Shown piece by piece: positions 25,701 to 39,577 of a stretch of DNA of 64,000 nt (position 1 is the first letter of the stretch; each line of letters begins with the position of its first letter). The notes beneath the pieces are model-generated. The model was not told where the DNA came from, made no database searches, and was given only the letters and a program-made list of their open reading frames with translations. The stretch is taken from positions 3,348,001-3,412,000 of the forward strand of contig NC_079232.1 in assembly GCF_028502605.1 (NCBI RefSeq), given 5' to 3'. This stretch comes from Trichoderma breve (lineage: Eukaryota; Ascomycota; Sordariomycetes; Hypocreales; Hypocreaceae). Both the position numbers and the translations under genes were made by a program.

Positions 25701-27364
25701 ATATATTAATTATAATTATAATATATTTATAATTATTATAAATTTTAAAAAAAACTATATTAACTTTTTTATAAAACAAATAATTTAATTATAATAATAA
25801 ATAAATAAAAAATAAATTAATTATTTATATTTTAAAATATTTAATTAAATTACTTTTATAATATATAATATTATTAATATTTTAAAATATAATATTATTT
25901 TAAATATATTATAATTATATTAATATATATTTTAAATAATATAAAATAAAAACTTAATTTATTAATAAAATAATAAAAAAACTTTAATAAAAAAAATTAA
26001 AAGAAATTAAAAACTTTAATTTTTAAAATTTTAAAAAAAATTTATATAATAATAATAAAAATAAAAAAAAACTTATAAAAACTTAATTTTTAAAAAAGTT
26101 TATTAAAAAAAATTTATATAAATTTAATTAATTTTATAAATTATAAAAAAAAAATAAAATAAAATAAAATAAAATTATAAATTTAATAATTAATATTTTA
26201 AAATAATATTAAAAATTTAAAAAAGTTTTTTAAAAATTTTTAAAAACTTTTAATAAAAATATATAAATATTACTTTATATTAAATAAAATAATATAATAA
26301 AATTAAAAAAAAATATTAAAAATATTTTTTATTATATAATTTTAATTAATTAAAATTAAAGATTTTTAGTAAATAAATATAAAAATAAAAACTATAAATA
26401 ATTATTAATTATTAATAATTAAATAATATTATAATTAAAAATTAAACTTTTTTATTATTAATATTTAAAATAAAAAATTAAATATAAAAAAATATAATAT
26501 ATTTATAATTAAATTTTATTAATATTTATAAATTAATTTTATTAATATTTATAAATTAATTTAAATAAAAAAAATATAAATAAATAATAATTTTTAATAT
26601 TTGAAAAAAAATTTATAAATTTTTAATAATATTTTAAAAATTAATAAATATATTTATATTTTTTTAAAAAAAATTAATTATATTTTTTAAAAATATTAAA
26701 ATAAATATATTATTATTTACTTAAATAATATTTTAATATATTTTAAAATTAAAAAGAAATATAAAAAATATATATATTTAATATTTTAAATATTATAAAA
26801 TAATTATTTTTTTATAAACTTTAAAAATATTAATTTTATATTTAAAAAATAAAATTTTTAAAATATATTATTATTTTTAAATTTATATAAATAAACTTAA
26901 AAAAAAATCAATATTAATAAATAATTAATATTAATATTAAATAAAAAAAAAATAAACTTTTTTTAAATTAATTAATTATTATTAATATTTTATTTAAAAT
27001 TTTTTAATTTTTATTTATTTTTTACTTAATATAATAAAAAAAACTAAAAATTTAAATAAATAAAAAAAGTAAAATAAATATTTTAAATAATTAAATAAAT
27101 TATAATTTTAAATATTATTTTAATTATATATAATTTTAAAAAATTAATAAAAATTAAAATTAATATATTTAAATATATAATTAAAAAAGATATTAAATAA
27201 ATAAAATAATATAAAAACTTTACTTTATAATATTTTATTTATAAAAACTTAATAAAATTAAATTTATAATTAAATTTATTTAAAAATTTAAAATATTTTA
27301 TTTATTTTTAAATAATTTTTAAATAAATTTAATTATAAATTTATATATTATAAAAAATAAAAAA
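19764..27364. other. Saturated AT-rich stretch, no gene recognised
   Basis: About 7.6 kb of nearly pure A+T. Scattered ACTTTAG, CCTAAAG and CTTAAGG islets are the only G/C-containing words and follow the RIP context rule (CpT, ApG). No stop-free frame of note, RNA gene or clear repeat boundary was found by eye. It is probably older transposon debris eroded past recognition. Confidence 0.5.
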
Positions 27365-28360
27365 ATAAAAAAATATAATAATAATATTATTATTATTTTA
27401 AATACTTATATAAATATAATTATATTTAATTTTTTTATTTATTTTTTTATATAAAAAAACTTTTAAAATAAAAAAAAAATTATATATTATACTTTTACTT
27501 TAAAAATAATTTAAAGTTATTATAATTTTATTTTTTTAAAAATAATATATTATTATATAAAATTTATTTTTTTTAAACCTTTAATATTTTTATATTTATA
27601 TAAATAAAACTTTTTTTTATTTTATTTTTTTATTTTATTTTTTTATTTTATTTTTAATTTAAATATAAGTAATAAAATAATTATAAATATTTTTTTATTA
27701 AAAATAAAATAAAATTTTATTTTTATTTTTATTTTTAATTTACTTTTTTTCATAAATTTTAATTTTAATTTATTTTTTATAATTTAATAATTAAGTATTT
27801 TAAATTTTATTTTTTATATATTTATAATTTATTTTTAAAATAAGTTTTTATTTATATTTACCCTAAGGGTTTATTAAAGTAATTAAGTAAATTATTTATT
27901 TTTACTTTAAATTACTTATATAATTTAAGTACTTAGTTTTTATTATATTAAATTTTTTTTTTTATTTTTTTTATTTTTTTAATAAATTATAATTAATTTT
28001 ACTTTTTTTTTTTTTTAATATAATTATATTTTATTACTTAAGCTAAGGTAAATATATTTTAATACTTAAATAAATTTTATTAAGTTAACTTAATTATTTT
28101 TTTTTAATTTATTTTTAATATTATAATTTATTTATAATAGTTTTTTTAATATATATTTTTTTTATTTTTAACTTAAGGTTAATTTTAATTTAGTTTATAT
28201 AAGTATTTTACTAAAGATAATAATAATAATAATAATAATAATTAATAAAAGAAAATATAATTTATTATAAAATTAATTTATAACTAAACCTTTATTATTT
28301 TAAAAAATATTACTATAGTATTTATTTTATTTATTTTTTTTATATTTTTAGTTAATAATT
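27365..28360 (+). mobile_element. Element BE, partial copy 3
   Basis: It matches the left part of BE copy 1 (5,885-7,700), with shared TTTTTTATATAAAAAAAC, TTTTAAAATAAAAAAA and the TAAGCTAAGGTAAATATATT stretch near 28,035. It lacks the family A insertion present at 6,470-7,320, giving a second view of that empty site near 27,940. The match is lost after the TAA run near 28,220-28,245. Confidence 0.6.
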
Positions 28361-30820
28361 AATATTAATATAAAATATATATATATATATAATAAATTTT
28401 TTAAAAAAATAAAAAAAAAAAATAAAAAATTAAAAATTATATTAATTTTTATTATAAATTATTATATAAAAGAAATATTTAATGAATAATAATAAATATT
28501 AAATATTATTTAAATTATAAAAGAGAATTATAAAATATATTTATAAATATTTATTATTTAAATATTAAAAAATTAATATTATATATTAATAAATATTTAT
28601 AATATATTAATTTAAAAAAAAAAAAAATATTATTAATATTATAGTAATTTATAATAAATATTAATATATTAAATATAAAAAATATAAACTTTATAAAAAA
28701 CTATAACTTTTATTAATATTTAAATTACTATAGAAAATAATTATTTTTAATTATATTATAAATTTATTATTTTTTAAAAAACTTTTTTTTAAAGTAATTT
28801 ATAATAATATTTTAGTAATAAATAAATTTATAAAATAAATATATTTTATATTATATTAAAAATTATATTTAATAAAAAAATCTTATATATATATATTTAA
28901 AAATAATAATAATTAATTATAATATATTTTAAAAAATTATTTTTAATAAAAATAAATTTTTAATTTTTAAATTTTAATAAAAATTTATAATAAAATTTAA
29001 AATAAATTATAAACTTAATAATATTTATTATTTTAAAATAAATAATTAAATAAATAAACAAATTAAATTATTAAATAATATTTAAAATATTTTATTAATT
29101 TATAGTAAAATAATTAAGTAAATAAATTATTATTTACTTAATTATATTATAATAATATAAAATTTAATAAAATTAATAATTAATTTATATAAAAAATTAA
29201 AAATATAATTAAAATTTATTTAAAAATATATAAATTATTATATAAATAAAAATAAAATTAAAAAATTAAATCTTTAAAAAAATATAATTTATTTATTTTA
29301 ATATATATAAAAGTATAAAATATTAAATATTAAAATAAATTAATTAAATAATAAACTTAATTTTAAAAAAATTAACTTATTCAAAATTTTAAAAAAAATT
29401 AATAATATTTATTATAAATTAAAAATATTAAAAAATATATAATTAAAATACTTTATATTTTATATATTATTTTTTAAAAAAATATAAATTAATAAAATTA
29501 TTAAAAAAAATTAAAAAATTAAAAAAGTTTTAATAATTTAAAAAAACTTAAAAAAAAATAATAAAATTAAATATTAAATTAAGTAAAAAAAGTATATTTT
29601 AATTTATAATAATATTTAAAAACTTATAAAAAATTTTAATATAATAAATTTAATTTAAATTCTTTAAATAAATCTAAAATTATATTTAAAATTTCTAATA
29701 TTAATTACTTAGTAAATAAAAAAGTAACTTAAGAAAAAAATATTAAAATCTTTTTTAATATTATAAAAAAATTTAAATTTTTATATTTTAAATAAAAAAT
29801 TTAAAAAAAGAATTAATTATAACTTTAAAAAAAATATAAAAAAATATTTTTAAATATTATATATTAATTAATAATATTTACTACTTTTATTACTTAAATA
29901 TTAATTATTATTTTTAATTTTATTTTTTTTATTTTATTTAATTTATTTAAAAAATAAATATTATAATAAAGTATTTATTTACTATAAATATTAATTTATT
30001 TTTATTACTTTAATAATTAAGTTAATTAAAAAAACCTTTTATTTATTTACTAAATTAATAATATTATTTATTATTATTATTAAAATAATTTTTATTTAAT
30101 TTAATATTTTTTAGTATTTAAATATTTTTTTTAAAAATTAATTACTATATTAATTATTATTAATTACTAAACTTTATATTAATTAAAATTTATTTATTTA
30201 TTATTAATAAATTTTTATTTTTATTATAAAAATAATTAGAATATATATATATTTTATATAAATTATACTTATTTATTATTTTATAAAGTAAATTCTTTAC
30301 TTTATAATAAAAATATAATAAAATAATAATATTAATAATTTCAATTACTAATATTATTATTTTTTAATTTTTTATTAATTTTTTTTTAATAAATAATTAC
30401 TATTTAATAATATTATAAAGTATTTTATAAATAAAAAAAAATTATATTTATAAAAAAAAATAATTTAACTTATATATATAACTTTAAAAATAAAATTATT
30501 AAAAAAAAATATTATATTATAATTTAATTCAAAGTATATATTTCTTAAGTAAATTATAAAAAAAAAAAAATTAATTAACTTTAAATAATTATTTTAAAAA
30601 TTTACTTTATATTATTAAAATATTAAAATAAAATATTATATATACTTTTATATAAATAATATTTATTTAATTTATTTTTCTTAATTTAATTTTAAGTTTT
30701 TTATTTATTTTATTTTATAAAAAAACTAAAAGAATTTATTTTATTATAATTATTTAAACTTTTTATTATAGTTTTAAATTTAATTTAAATATATTTTATA
30801 TTTAAGTTATATTATATAAA
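28361..30820. other. AT-rich stretch without a recognised feature
   Basis: Near-saturated A+T sequence with a short (AT)n run near 28,375. No coding relic, RNA or clear repeat partner was recognised. Confidence 0.5.
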
Positions 30821-30900
30821 GGTTATATTTATTATTAAAAGAATTAATAAAACTATAATAATTAAATTAAAGAAAAATTATACTTTAGTTTTTAAGGAAA
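30821..30900 (-). mobile_element. Family A terminal fragment
   Basis: About 80 bases starting GGTTATATTTATTATTAAAA match the reversed family A end, including ACTATAATAATTAAATTAAAG. Segment G then follows directly, so the element is truncated. Confidence 0.6.
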
Positions 30901-30904
30901 ATTA

Positions 30905-31560
30905 TATTATATTAATATTTTTAATTAAATTTTAAATATTATTATTATATTTTTATTAAAAAATTATTTTATAATTATAATTATATTAAAGTTAATAATT
31001 AAATTAATAATTTTTATAATTTATTTAAAATTATAATTTTTAAAGATTTTAGTAATTATTTTATTTAATATAATAATTTTTTTATTTTATTTAATTAAAA
31101 TTATTTTTAATAAAAGTTTTATATAAATTTAATTTAAAAATATTATAATAATTACTTAAATTAATTAATTAATTAACTTTTTTTATAAATTATTTATTAT
31201 ATAATATTTTAAAGTTTTTATTTGATTATAATTAATAAAAAAAATTAAAGTAAATATATTTTATTATTATATTTAAAATAATTTAAATAATATATTAAAT
31301 TTTTTAAAAAATTATTTTAAAAATAAAATTTATAATTTTAATATAAATTATATTTTTTTTAAAAATATTATTTTAAAAAATATTTATTAAATTATTATTA
31401 TTTAAAAGTTATTATATAAATATTTTAATATTTATATTTATAAAATATATTTTTTTTATAAAGTTTATATAATTATTATTTATTATTATTAAGATTTTTT
31501 TTTTTATATTATTTATAATATTATTTTATAATTAATATATTATTATAATAAAAAGTAAGT
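30905..31560 (-). repeat. Segment G, copy 3 (reverse)
   Basis: The reverse complement of this stretch aligns with 4,380-5,030 and 12,040-12,770, for example through the TTAATTAATTAATTAACTTT region. Confidence 0.6.
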
Positions 31561-33003
31561 AATTTTAAAGAATTTAATAATATTATTTTTTTTATTTTAT
31601 TATAGGTTTTAAAATAATAAAAGTAATTTAAAATTTATAAAAAAAATTTAAATTTAAATTTTTTATTTTTAATAAATTAATTTAATATTTAATTATTAAT
31701 TTTATTTTTAATTATAAAAAAAATATTTATAATTATTATTTTATTATATTTTAAAATATTAATAAAATAAATTTTAAAAATAATATTATAATTATTTTTT
31801 AATTTTTAATATTTAAAAATATTATAATTTAAATTTATAAAAATAATTTTAAAAATAAATTATTAAATATAATAATTTTTTATATTTTTATTAATTAAAA
31901 GATTTTTTAATTATATAATTTAAATAATATATTTTAATATTAATATATTTTTTAAAATTATATATTTATAATATAAATATATTAATAATATTTCTTTTTT
32001 AAATATTTTTAAAAATTTTAAAGTTTTTTTATATATATTTAATTAATTAATTTTCTTAATTTTATTATTTAAGTTTTTTTAATTAAATTTATTAATAATA
32101 TAATAATTTTATAATAATTAAATAAATTAAAAAATTTATTTTTTTTTTTAAAAAATTTAAAAAAAAAGTTTTTTTAATAAAATAATATATTATAAAAAAT
32201 TAATATTTTATATATAAAATTATTATTTTTTTAATTTTATTAATAAATTTATATTAAATATTATTTTTTAAAATTATTATATATATTATTAATATTTTTT
32301 AAAAATATTAAAATAAACTAATATATTTTAAAAGTTTTTTAAAAATTATTTTTAAAATATAATTAATATATTAATAAATTAAAAAAATATAATTAAATAT
32401 TTAAATAATTTTTAATATATTTTAAATATTTTTTTTTATTTAAATAAAATAATAAATATTTTTAAAATTTAAAATAATAAAATTTAATTTTTAATTATAA
32501 TTTTATTAAATTATTAATAATTAATTAATTATTTTATAATTTATATTTAAATTAAATATAAAATATAAAATAAAATAAAAAAAAGTTTTATTTATAAATA
32601 TAAAAATTTTAAAAATTTAAAAAAAATTAAAATTAAAATAATTTTAAATTATTTTTAAAATATAAATATAATATATAAGTTTTTTTTTTATTTAAAAAGT
32701 TTTTTTTATATAAAAAAATAAATAAAAACCTTAGTAAATAAAATTATTATTTTTAATTTTTTAATTATAAATTTTAAATTTTTATAATTATTTTTTAAAA
32801 AAAATAATAAAATAAATTAAAAAAATTAAAATAAAATTTAAATTAAATTTTTTTTTTTAAATTTTAATATAAAAAAATAATAAATTTTAAAATAAATAAT
32901 TAAATATTAATAATTTTAATATTTATAATTATTAAATTTATATATTATAATTTAATTTAATTTTATTATAATAAAAATATTTTTTTATAATAAAATTTAT
33001 TTT
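31561..33003. other. AT-rich stretch with a short BE fragment
   Basis: No gene is visible. About 32,570-32,745 resembles the reversed left part of element BE (compare 18,430-18,620), with TATAAGTTTTTTTTTTATTT shared. The rest is unassigned debris. Confidence 0.45.
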
Positions 33004-33705
33004 TTAAAAATTATATTTATTATTAAAAAAAGTTAATAAAATTATAATAATTATATTAAAAAAAATTATATTTTAGTTTTTAATTTAAAAATTTAAATTA
33101 TAAATATAATTATTATATTTAAATTTAAAATTAAATTTAATATATATATATATTTATAAAATAATTTAAATACTAAAATAATAATATAATATAATTAACT
33201 TTAAGTTTTATAATTTATAATTTAATAATTTAATTTAATTAAATAAGTATTTTTTTATTAAGTTATAAAAAATAATAATAATTTTGCTTAAAAGTAAATT
33301 ATATATATAATATTTCTAAAATTAAAAAACTACTTAATAAAATAATATATTATAAAAATAATAAATTTTTTTAATAACTATTATAAAATAAATTAATCAT
33401 TAATATATATTTATTTATTATAAATAACTATAATAACTAAAGGTAATAAAAAAACTAATTATAATTATAATTAAAATAATTACTATTATTATAAAAACTT
33501 ATAATAAAAATATTATTAATATTATAAAAAAAATTTACTTAAGTTTAAAAAATAAAAAAAGTAAAAAAAAATAACTTAAATTAATTATAAAAAAGAAAAT
33601 ATAAATTAATTAAGTTAGTTAATAATTACTAAATAAAAATTTAATAATAATTTATTATTTTAATTTTAATTAAGTAATTTATTTTGTATACTTAAGAAAA
33701 ATTAA
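33004..33705 (-). mobile_element. Family A element, copy 6 (reverse)
   Basis: It runs from TTATATTTATTATTAAAAAA to TTTTGTATACTTAAGAAAAA, closely following copy 3 but without its 60-base tandem expansion. It lies just upstream of element fragment C1. It is the most rightward family A copy; none was seen beyond 36 kb. Confidence 0.7.
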
Positions 33706-34361
33706 CTAAGGTTATAATATTATTTATTTATATTTAAATTTTTTTATTTAATTATTACTTTATTTTATATATATATTATTTTAATTATTAAAGTTATTAT
33801 TATTTTTTATTAATTTACTTTTTATTTTATAATTATTATTAATTTTATTATTATATTAACTAAGTTTTTTAAAATATATAAATATAAATTTAATAATAAC
33901 TTCATTATTATATATAAAAAAACTAAAATAAATTTACTTAATATTATATTAAAGTATTATAATTACTTTTTTTAAATAATATTTTTATATTTATTTTAAT
34001 ATTAATAATTTTTAAATTATAAAAAATTAAAAAAATATAAAATTAAAATTTTTAAAAATTAAAAAATAAAATAAATTAAATATTTATATTATTTATTATT
34101 AATTTTTAAATATTAAATATTTTTTAAAATTAAAAATAATAAAAAAAAAACTTAAGAAATTTTAATAAATATTAAAAAAATAATAATATTTTAAAATTTA
34201 ATATATAATAATAATTTAATAAATATAATAAAAAATATAATAATAAATATTAATATTATTTTATTAATATATTTTATTAAGTTATAAAAAAATAATTTAA
34301 CTTTAAAGTAAATTAAAATAAAATAAATATAATATAATATTTAAAATATTAATAAAAAAAA

Positions 34362-34421
34362 TAATTTTATAAATAATAATTTTATAAATAGTAATTTTAT
34401 AAATAGTAATTTTATAAATAA
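34362..34421. repeat. 15-base tandem repeat, 4 units
   Basis: Four units of TAATTTTATAAATAG or TAATTTTATAAATAA. A period divisible by three inside a former coding region suggests an in-frame repeat. The equivalent part of the younger copy near 45,200-45,330 is rich in GCAGCAG. Confidence 0.8.
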
Positions 34422-35299
34422 TAAAATAAAAAAATTAATAAAAAATAATAATTATTTAATTAATAAAAATAATAATTACTTAAGTAATAAAAATAATAAT
34501 ATAAATAATAAAAATAATATTTTATTTTTATAATTAAATAATAATTTATTTTTATAATTAAATAATAAAAATTTATAAATTTAATTTTTAATTATTTTAT
34601 ATTAATTATAAAGTAAAAAAAATAAAAAAAAATTTAAAAAAAATATTAATTATTTAAATAATATATTTATTAATTTAATAAAGTTAAAAATAATAAATAA
34701 TTTTTAAATATAATTAATTAATATATTATATTATAATTTATTTATTTTTTAATATAATTATAAATTTAATAAAGTTAAAAGTAATAGTATAATTTAAAAA
34801 AATAATATAATATAATTAAAATTATAAATATAATTATTATTTTAATAAAATTAAATATAATAATAAAATTTTTAATTATTTATAAATTTATATTTTAAGG
34901 CTTTATAATAATAAATAATTATTATAATTTAATTTTAATTATAAAGGTTTTATTTTTTTATTAATATTATAAATTTTTTTTAAATATAATTATATAAGTA
35001 ATATTAAAAAATTTAAATATTTTTAAATTTAAATAAATAAAAAAAATAAAAAATTTAGATTTTTTTAATATAAGTAAAAAAATAAAAAATTTAATTTTTT
35101 TTAATATAATAAAAAACTTTAGTTTTTTTTAATTAAAGTAAAAAAATAAAAAAAAAAGTAATATAAAATATAATAAATAATATAAAATAATTAAAATAAT
35201 ATTAATAATAATATAATTTCTTTAATATTAATAGTTATTAATTAAAAATATATTTTATAATAGTTTTTTAAATTTTATAAATTTATTTATAAATAAATA

Positions 35300-35300
<1 letters not shown>

Positions 35301-35384
<84 letters not shown>

Positions 35385-35385
35385 T
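35301..35385. repeat. (TTA)n microsatellite, about 28 units
   Basis: An uninterrupted TTA repeat at the place where fragment C2 has (ATT)n at 46,184-46,250 and the reversed copy has (AAT)n near 56,545. The array is therefore a shared feature of the element. Confidence 0.95.
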
Positions 35386-36099
35386 TTTAAAAATTTAAAT
35401 ATTAAATTATTATTTTTAATTATTTAAAGTAATAAATATAAAGCTATATAATATTAATTTATTACTTTTTTATTTTCTTTTTAATAATATAATTTATTTT
35501 TTATATAAAAAGTATTATTAAAAAATACTTATAATATTAAATTAGCTAAAAATAAGTTTAATACTCCTTAAATTATTAAATAAAATATAATTATATATAA
35601 TTAGCTAATATTAAAAAAAAATAATAAAATTTATAAAAAAAAAAAAAAAAAATTAAAAAAAGTTATTTTAATAATATTACTTTAATTAAATAATAAAAAG
35701 TTTAATATTTATAAAAAGATAATTATATAATTAAGTATTTATATTATTATATATAATTTCTTTTATAATATATATAATAATAATAAAAAATTAAAAAATA
35801 AAATAAATAAAAATATATTAATATAATTAATTATATATATATTAATAATATTATAAAAAAATTTCCTTTAATATTATTATTATATTTTTTAAAAAAAATA
35901 TATTTATAAAAAAAATATTAATAATAATAAAAAAAATATTAATAATAATAAAAAAAAGTATTAATAATAATTAAAAAAAAATATTAGTAATAATAAAGGA
36001 AAAAATAAAATATTTATAAATATAATTTATATTATTTTATTTTATTTATTTACTTTTATTTAAAATTTTAAAATATTAATTAATTATAATAAAAAGTAA

Positions 36100-36470
36100 A
36101 AAAATAATATAAAAAATAATAGTAAAAAAAATAATAATAAAAAATATAATAATTAAAAAAAAAGTTTTTAATATTTAATTAAAAAAAGTAATATATTATT
36201 TTTTATTATATTAAATTATTAGAATTTACTATATAAAGATTATATTAAAAATATAATAATAAATAAAAAATATAATTATTTTTAATATTTATATAAATTT
36301 AATTATATATTTTTAAAAATACTAACTTTACTTTAGTAAAAGTTATTAATATATTTTATAATAAATTTTTATATTTATTATAATATAATTATATATTTAA
36401 TTATATTTTCCTTAGTTATTAATAACTATAGCCTTTTATATAAAAAATAAATTATATTATAAATAAAAAT
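36100..36470. repeat. Segment inverted relative to 46,400-46,640
   Basis: The reverse complement of 36,150-36,470 follows 46,400-46,640, sharing AAAAGGCTATAGTTATTAAT and ACTTTTACTAAAGTAAAGTT. Since C1 as a whole aligns in direct orientation, this end piece is flipped. That suggests an inversion or an inverted repeat at this element boundary. Confidence 0.55.
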
Positions 36471-36600
36471 AATAAAAAAGTAATAAATTAATATTATATA
36501 ATATTATATTTTTTAATAAATATATTAAATAATAATAATAATAATAATAATAATAAGTAAATAAATACTTAAATAAATTATTTAAATTTAGTAAATAAAG

Positions 36601-36620
36601 AAAAGGCTCTAAGGCCTTTT
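36601..36620. repeat. Hairpin AAAAGGC / GCCTTTT
   Basis: A perfect 7-base stem with a 6-base loop (TCTAAG), containing several G:C pairs in otherwise AT sequence. It marks the point where composition to the right becomes less extreme. Confidence 0.6.
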
Positions 36621-37920
36621 TAAATTAGTAAAATATATATATTTTAATATAACTTTCTAAAACTTTTTTAAATCCTATAATTAAATTAATTATTAAAATA
36701 ATAAAAATAAAATAGTAAATATAAAATAATAATAATAAAATAAATACTTATAAGCTTATATTTTAATTTAAATTCCTTATTAAAAAAAATAAAGACTATT
36801 TTTAAATAGGAATTCTAATTATTTAAAGTCTAAATATTAAAGGTTATAGAAAAAATATTATAAAATTTTAAATTAGCTTTAATATATAAATTTAAATTTA
36901 ATAAAGCTTTATTATAATTATTTTTTAATATTCTATAAATATTAGTTTAATTAATTATAATATAATTATTAATAAAATATTAGTTATTTAATTATAAATA
37001 ATAAAATAAATAATAATAAAATATTAAAATAAATAATAATAAAATAATAAAATAAAATAAATAATAGTAAAATAATAAAATAAATAATAGTAAAATAATA
37101 AAATAAATAATAGTAAAATAATAAAATAAATAATTTACTTATTATAAAAAAATAAAAGGTTATTAAATAAATTTAAAGAAATAATATTTTTTTTAATATT
37201 ATTTTTAATTAAAAAAACTAATATCTTATATAAAGCTTTATTTTTATTAAACTTATTATTAATAACCTTTAACTTTTTATTTTATATATTTAAATTAAAT
37301 AAAAAGTTATAAATTAAAAGTATAATATTAGCTTTTATAAGTAAGTTATTAATAATAATTATAAAGGTCTAGTTATAAAAAGTTATTAAGTAAATTATTA
37401 AATATTAAAATTAATTAACTTAAATAGCTTTTAAGTTACTAAATATCTTAACTAATTATTATAATTATAATATTATTATTATAATTTATATATAATAAAT
37501 TAATTATAATTATTTATAATTAAATTATTATATATATATTATAATAAAAATATTATTATTATAAAAAAACTAAAAGATATATTAAATTAATTAAAAATAT
37601 AAAATAATAATTTACTTTTTTTTTTAATATTTTTTAAATTCTTTATTATAAACTATAAAAAAGTATTTTAATTAATAGTAATAAACTAAATTTAATAATT
37701 TAAAGCCTTTTAGTAATAAATAACTTTAAATTTATAATTAAAAATAATTAATAAAATAAATAATAAAATAATAACTAACTTTATATAATATATTTTTATT
37801 TTCTATTATTTATTTATTTTAATAAGTAATAATTTTTTTAGAAATAAGTTATTTTAAAAAATATAAATTTTTAAATTTTTATTTTCTTTTAATTTAAATT
37901 TAGGTTTATTATAAAAAAAA
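36621..37920. other. Moderately RIP-mutated stretch, no gene recognised
   Basis: It is less eroded than sequence to the left (AGCTT, CCTTT and GGAATTC words survive). It includes the 23-base tandem repeat at 37,000-37,135. No readable coding relic was found. Confidence 0.45.
37000..37135. repeat. 23-base tandem repeat, about 4-5 units
   Basis: Units of ATAATAGTAAAATAATAAAA plus three bases repeat with the single G at 37,067, 37,090 and 37,113. The leftmost units lack the G. Confidence 0.85.
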
Positions 37921-38391
37921 TCGCTAGTTATACTAGCTTTATTATTTATAATTAGGGTTATAAAATTAGTTAATAGTTTTTAGTTTTTTTAATTACTAAA
38001 CTAATTAGTTTAGTTTTACTTAGGTTATTAACTAAACTTATAAGTTTTTAATTAGTTAATTAACTAAACTAATTTTTTTAGTTATTAATTTTTTAGTAAT
38101 TAAAAAAATTTAATAAATTAAATATTTTTATAAAACATTATATATATTATTTTTTATATAATATTTATATTATATATATAAAATACTATATAATAAAAAA
38201 AAGAAAATTAAATAATAATATTATATAATAAAGTTATAATTACTAGTTTCTTCTTAGTTACTAAAAACTAATGCCTTTAGTTTAATTTTAGTTAATAGTT
38301 TTAATTAACTAAACTAATTAATTTAGTAACTAATACCTTAAGTTTAGTTTTACTTAGGGTACTAACTAAACTTTTAGTTACTAATTTACAG
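37921..38391. repeat. AGTTA/TAACT-rich palindromic block
   Basis: Two sub-blocks (37,960-38,100 and 38,235-38,391) are built from AGTTACTAAACTAATTAGTT-like words and their inverses. The clearest is a perfect 20-base palindrome at 37,995-38,014 (ACTAAACTAATTAGTTTAGT). The sub-blocks flank about 130 bases of plain AT sequence. It may be a miniature inverted-repeat element or the decayed ends of one, and could form cruciforms. Confidence 0.6.
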
Positions 38392-38397
38392 CCCTGT

Positions 38398-39577
38398 TTA
38401 TAATAAAGGAATTTAAATATAAAAAAAAATAAAAATTAAGGCTATTATAAATAAGTAGTAGTTTAGAATTTAAATTAGTAGCTTTATAAGCTTTTTCTTT
38501 AAAATCATTAATTTCTTTATATTTATAATTAGAATTTATTATAATATAATAAAAAACTATTATTATAATAAATAAAAATTAAAAAAACATAAAGGGAAAA
38601 GGCTAATTATATAGGTAATTTAATTTTATAATAATTAATAATAAATTATATAATAAAAATAAATTAAACTATAAGGTATATAATAAAAATAAATCAAACT
38701 ATAAGGTATATAATAAAAATCAAGTTTACTAAATTTATTAATAGTTATTTATTATTTATTACTAAATTTATTATTTAATTTTACTATTTTATTTTATTTA
38801 AATATATTAATTAAAATATAAAAATAAATTATTTATGCTATATAATTTATAAAACTATTTTTATTTTCTTTATATAAGCTATAATAAAGCTATAATTTAA
38901 ATAATAAAATTTTAAGTATTATTTAAACTTAAAATAATACTTTTATATAAATTTATATAAATTAAAATTTAGTATTAAAATATTTCCTTTATTATAGCTT
39001 ATATAATAATAATAAAAATAGTATTATAAAATATAAATAATAAATATTATAATATTATAGTAAATATAGAATAAATATTAAAATTAAACCTTATATAATT
39101 TATTATATAATAAAAATATAATAAATTATAAAAATATAAAGTTATATATAATAAAAATAAATTATATAATTTATTATATAATTTATTAGATAATTTATTT
39201 TTATTATATAATTTATAGTCTGATTTATTTTTATTATATAATCTATTATTAATTATTATAAAATTAAATTATCTATATAATTAGCTTTTTTCTTTTATAT
39301 TTTTTTTATTTCTATTTATTATAATAATATTTTTTATTATAATAACACTTCCTTATTATAATAATACTTTTTATTATAATAATACTTCCTTATTATTATA
39401 ACACTTCCTTATTTTATTATAATAGATTCTAATTATAAATATAAAGAAATTAATAATTTTAAAGAAGAAGCTTATAAAGCTACTGATTTAAATACTAAAC
39501 TACTACTTATTTATAATAACTTTAATTCTTCTGATTCTTTTTTATATTTAAATTCCTCTATTATAGATAATAAAGTT
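38398..39577. repeat. About 1.2 kb imperfect inverted repeat
   Basis: The left arm begins GTTTATAATAAAGGAATTTA and its reverse complement can be followed through the right arm to AAATTCCTCTATTATAGATA (about 39,577). Matching landmarks are GGCTAATTATATAGGTAATT (left, near 38,610) with its complement near 39,280, and ATAAGCTATAATAAAG (38,874) with its complement near 38,990. The arms therefore extend almost to the centre. Left and right copies differ mostly by transitions. It may be two copies of an element fused head to head, or a foldback element. Confidence 0.7.
38660..38720. repeat. 30-base tandem repeat, about 2 units
   Basis: ATAAGGTATATAATAAAAAT recurs at 38,671 and 38,701. A comparable duplication occurs inverted in the right arm around 39,175-39,245. 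Confidence 0.75.

Larger units (their letters stand above)
33760..36040 (-). mobile_element. Fragment C1 of the 8 kb TIR element
   Basis: It aligns with 44,500-46,380 in the same plus-strand direction, from AACTAAGTTTTTTAAAATAT onward, and with the reverse of 56,400-58,600. Coding in this part of the element, judged from better-preserved copies, probably runs on the minus strand here. Compared with the 44.5 kb copy it has lost most G and C, so it is an older copy. It contains the (TTA)n array at 35,301-35,385. Confidence 0.6.

Noticed and set aside
2531..37000. Mitochondrial genome or insert
   Set aside because: No rRNA, tRNA or respiratory gene can be seen, the sequence is continuous with nuclear-type DNA, and the CpT/ApG context bias fits RIP.
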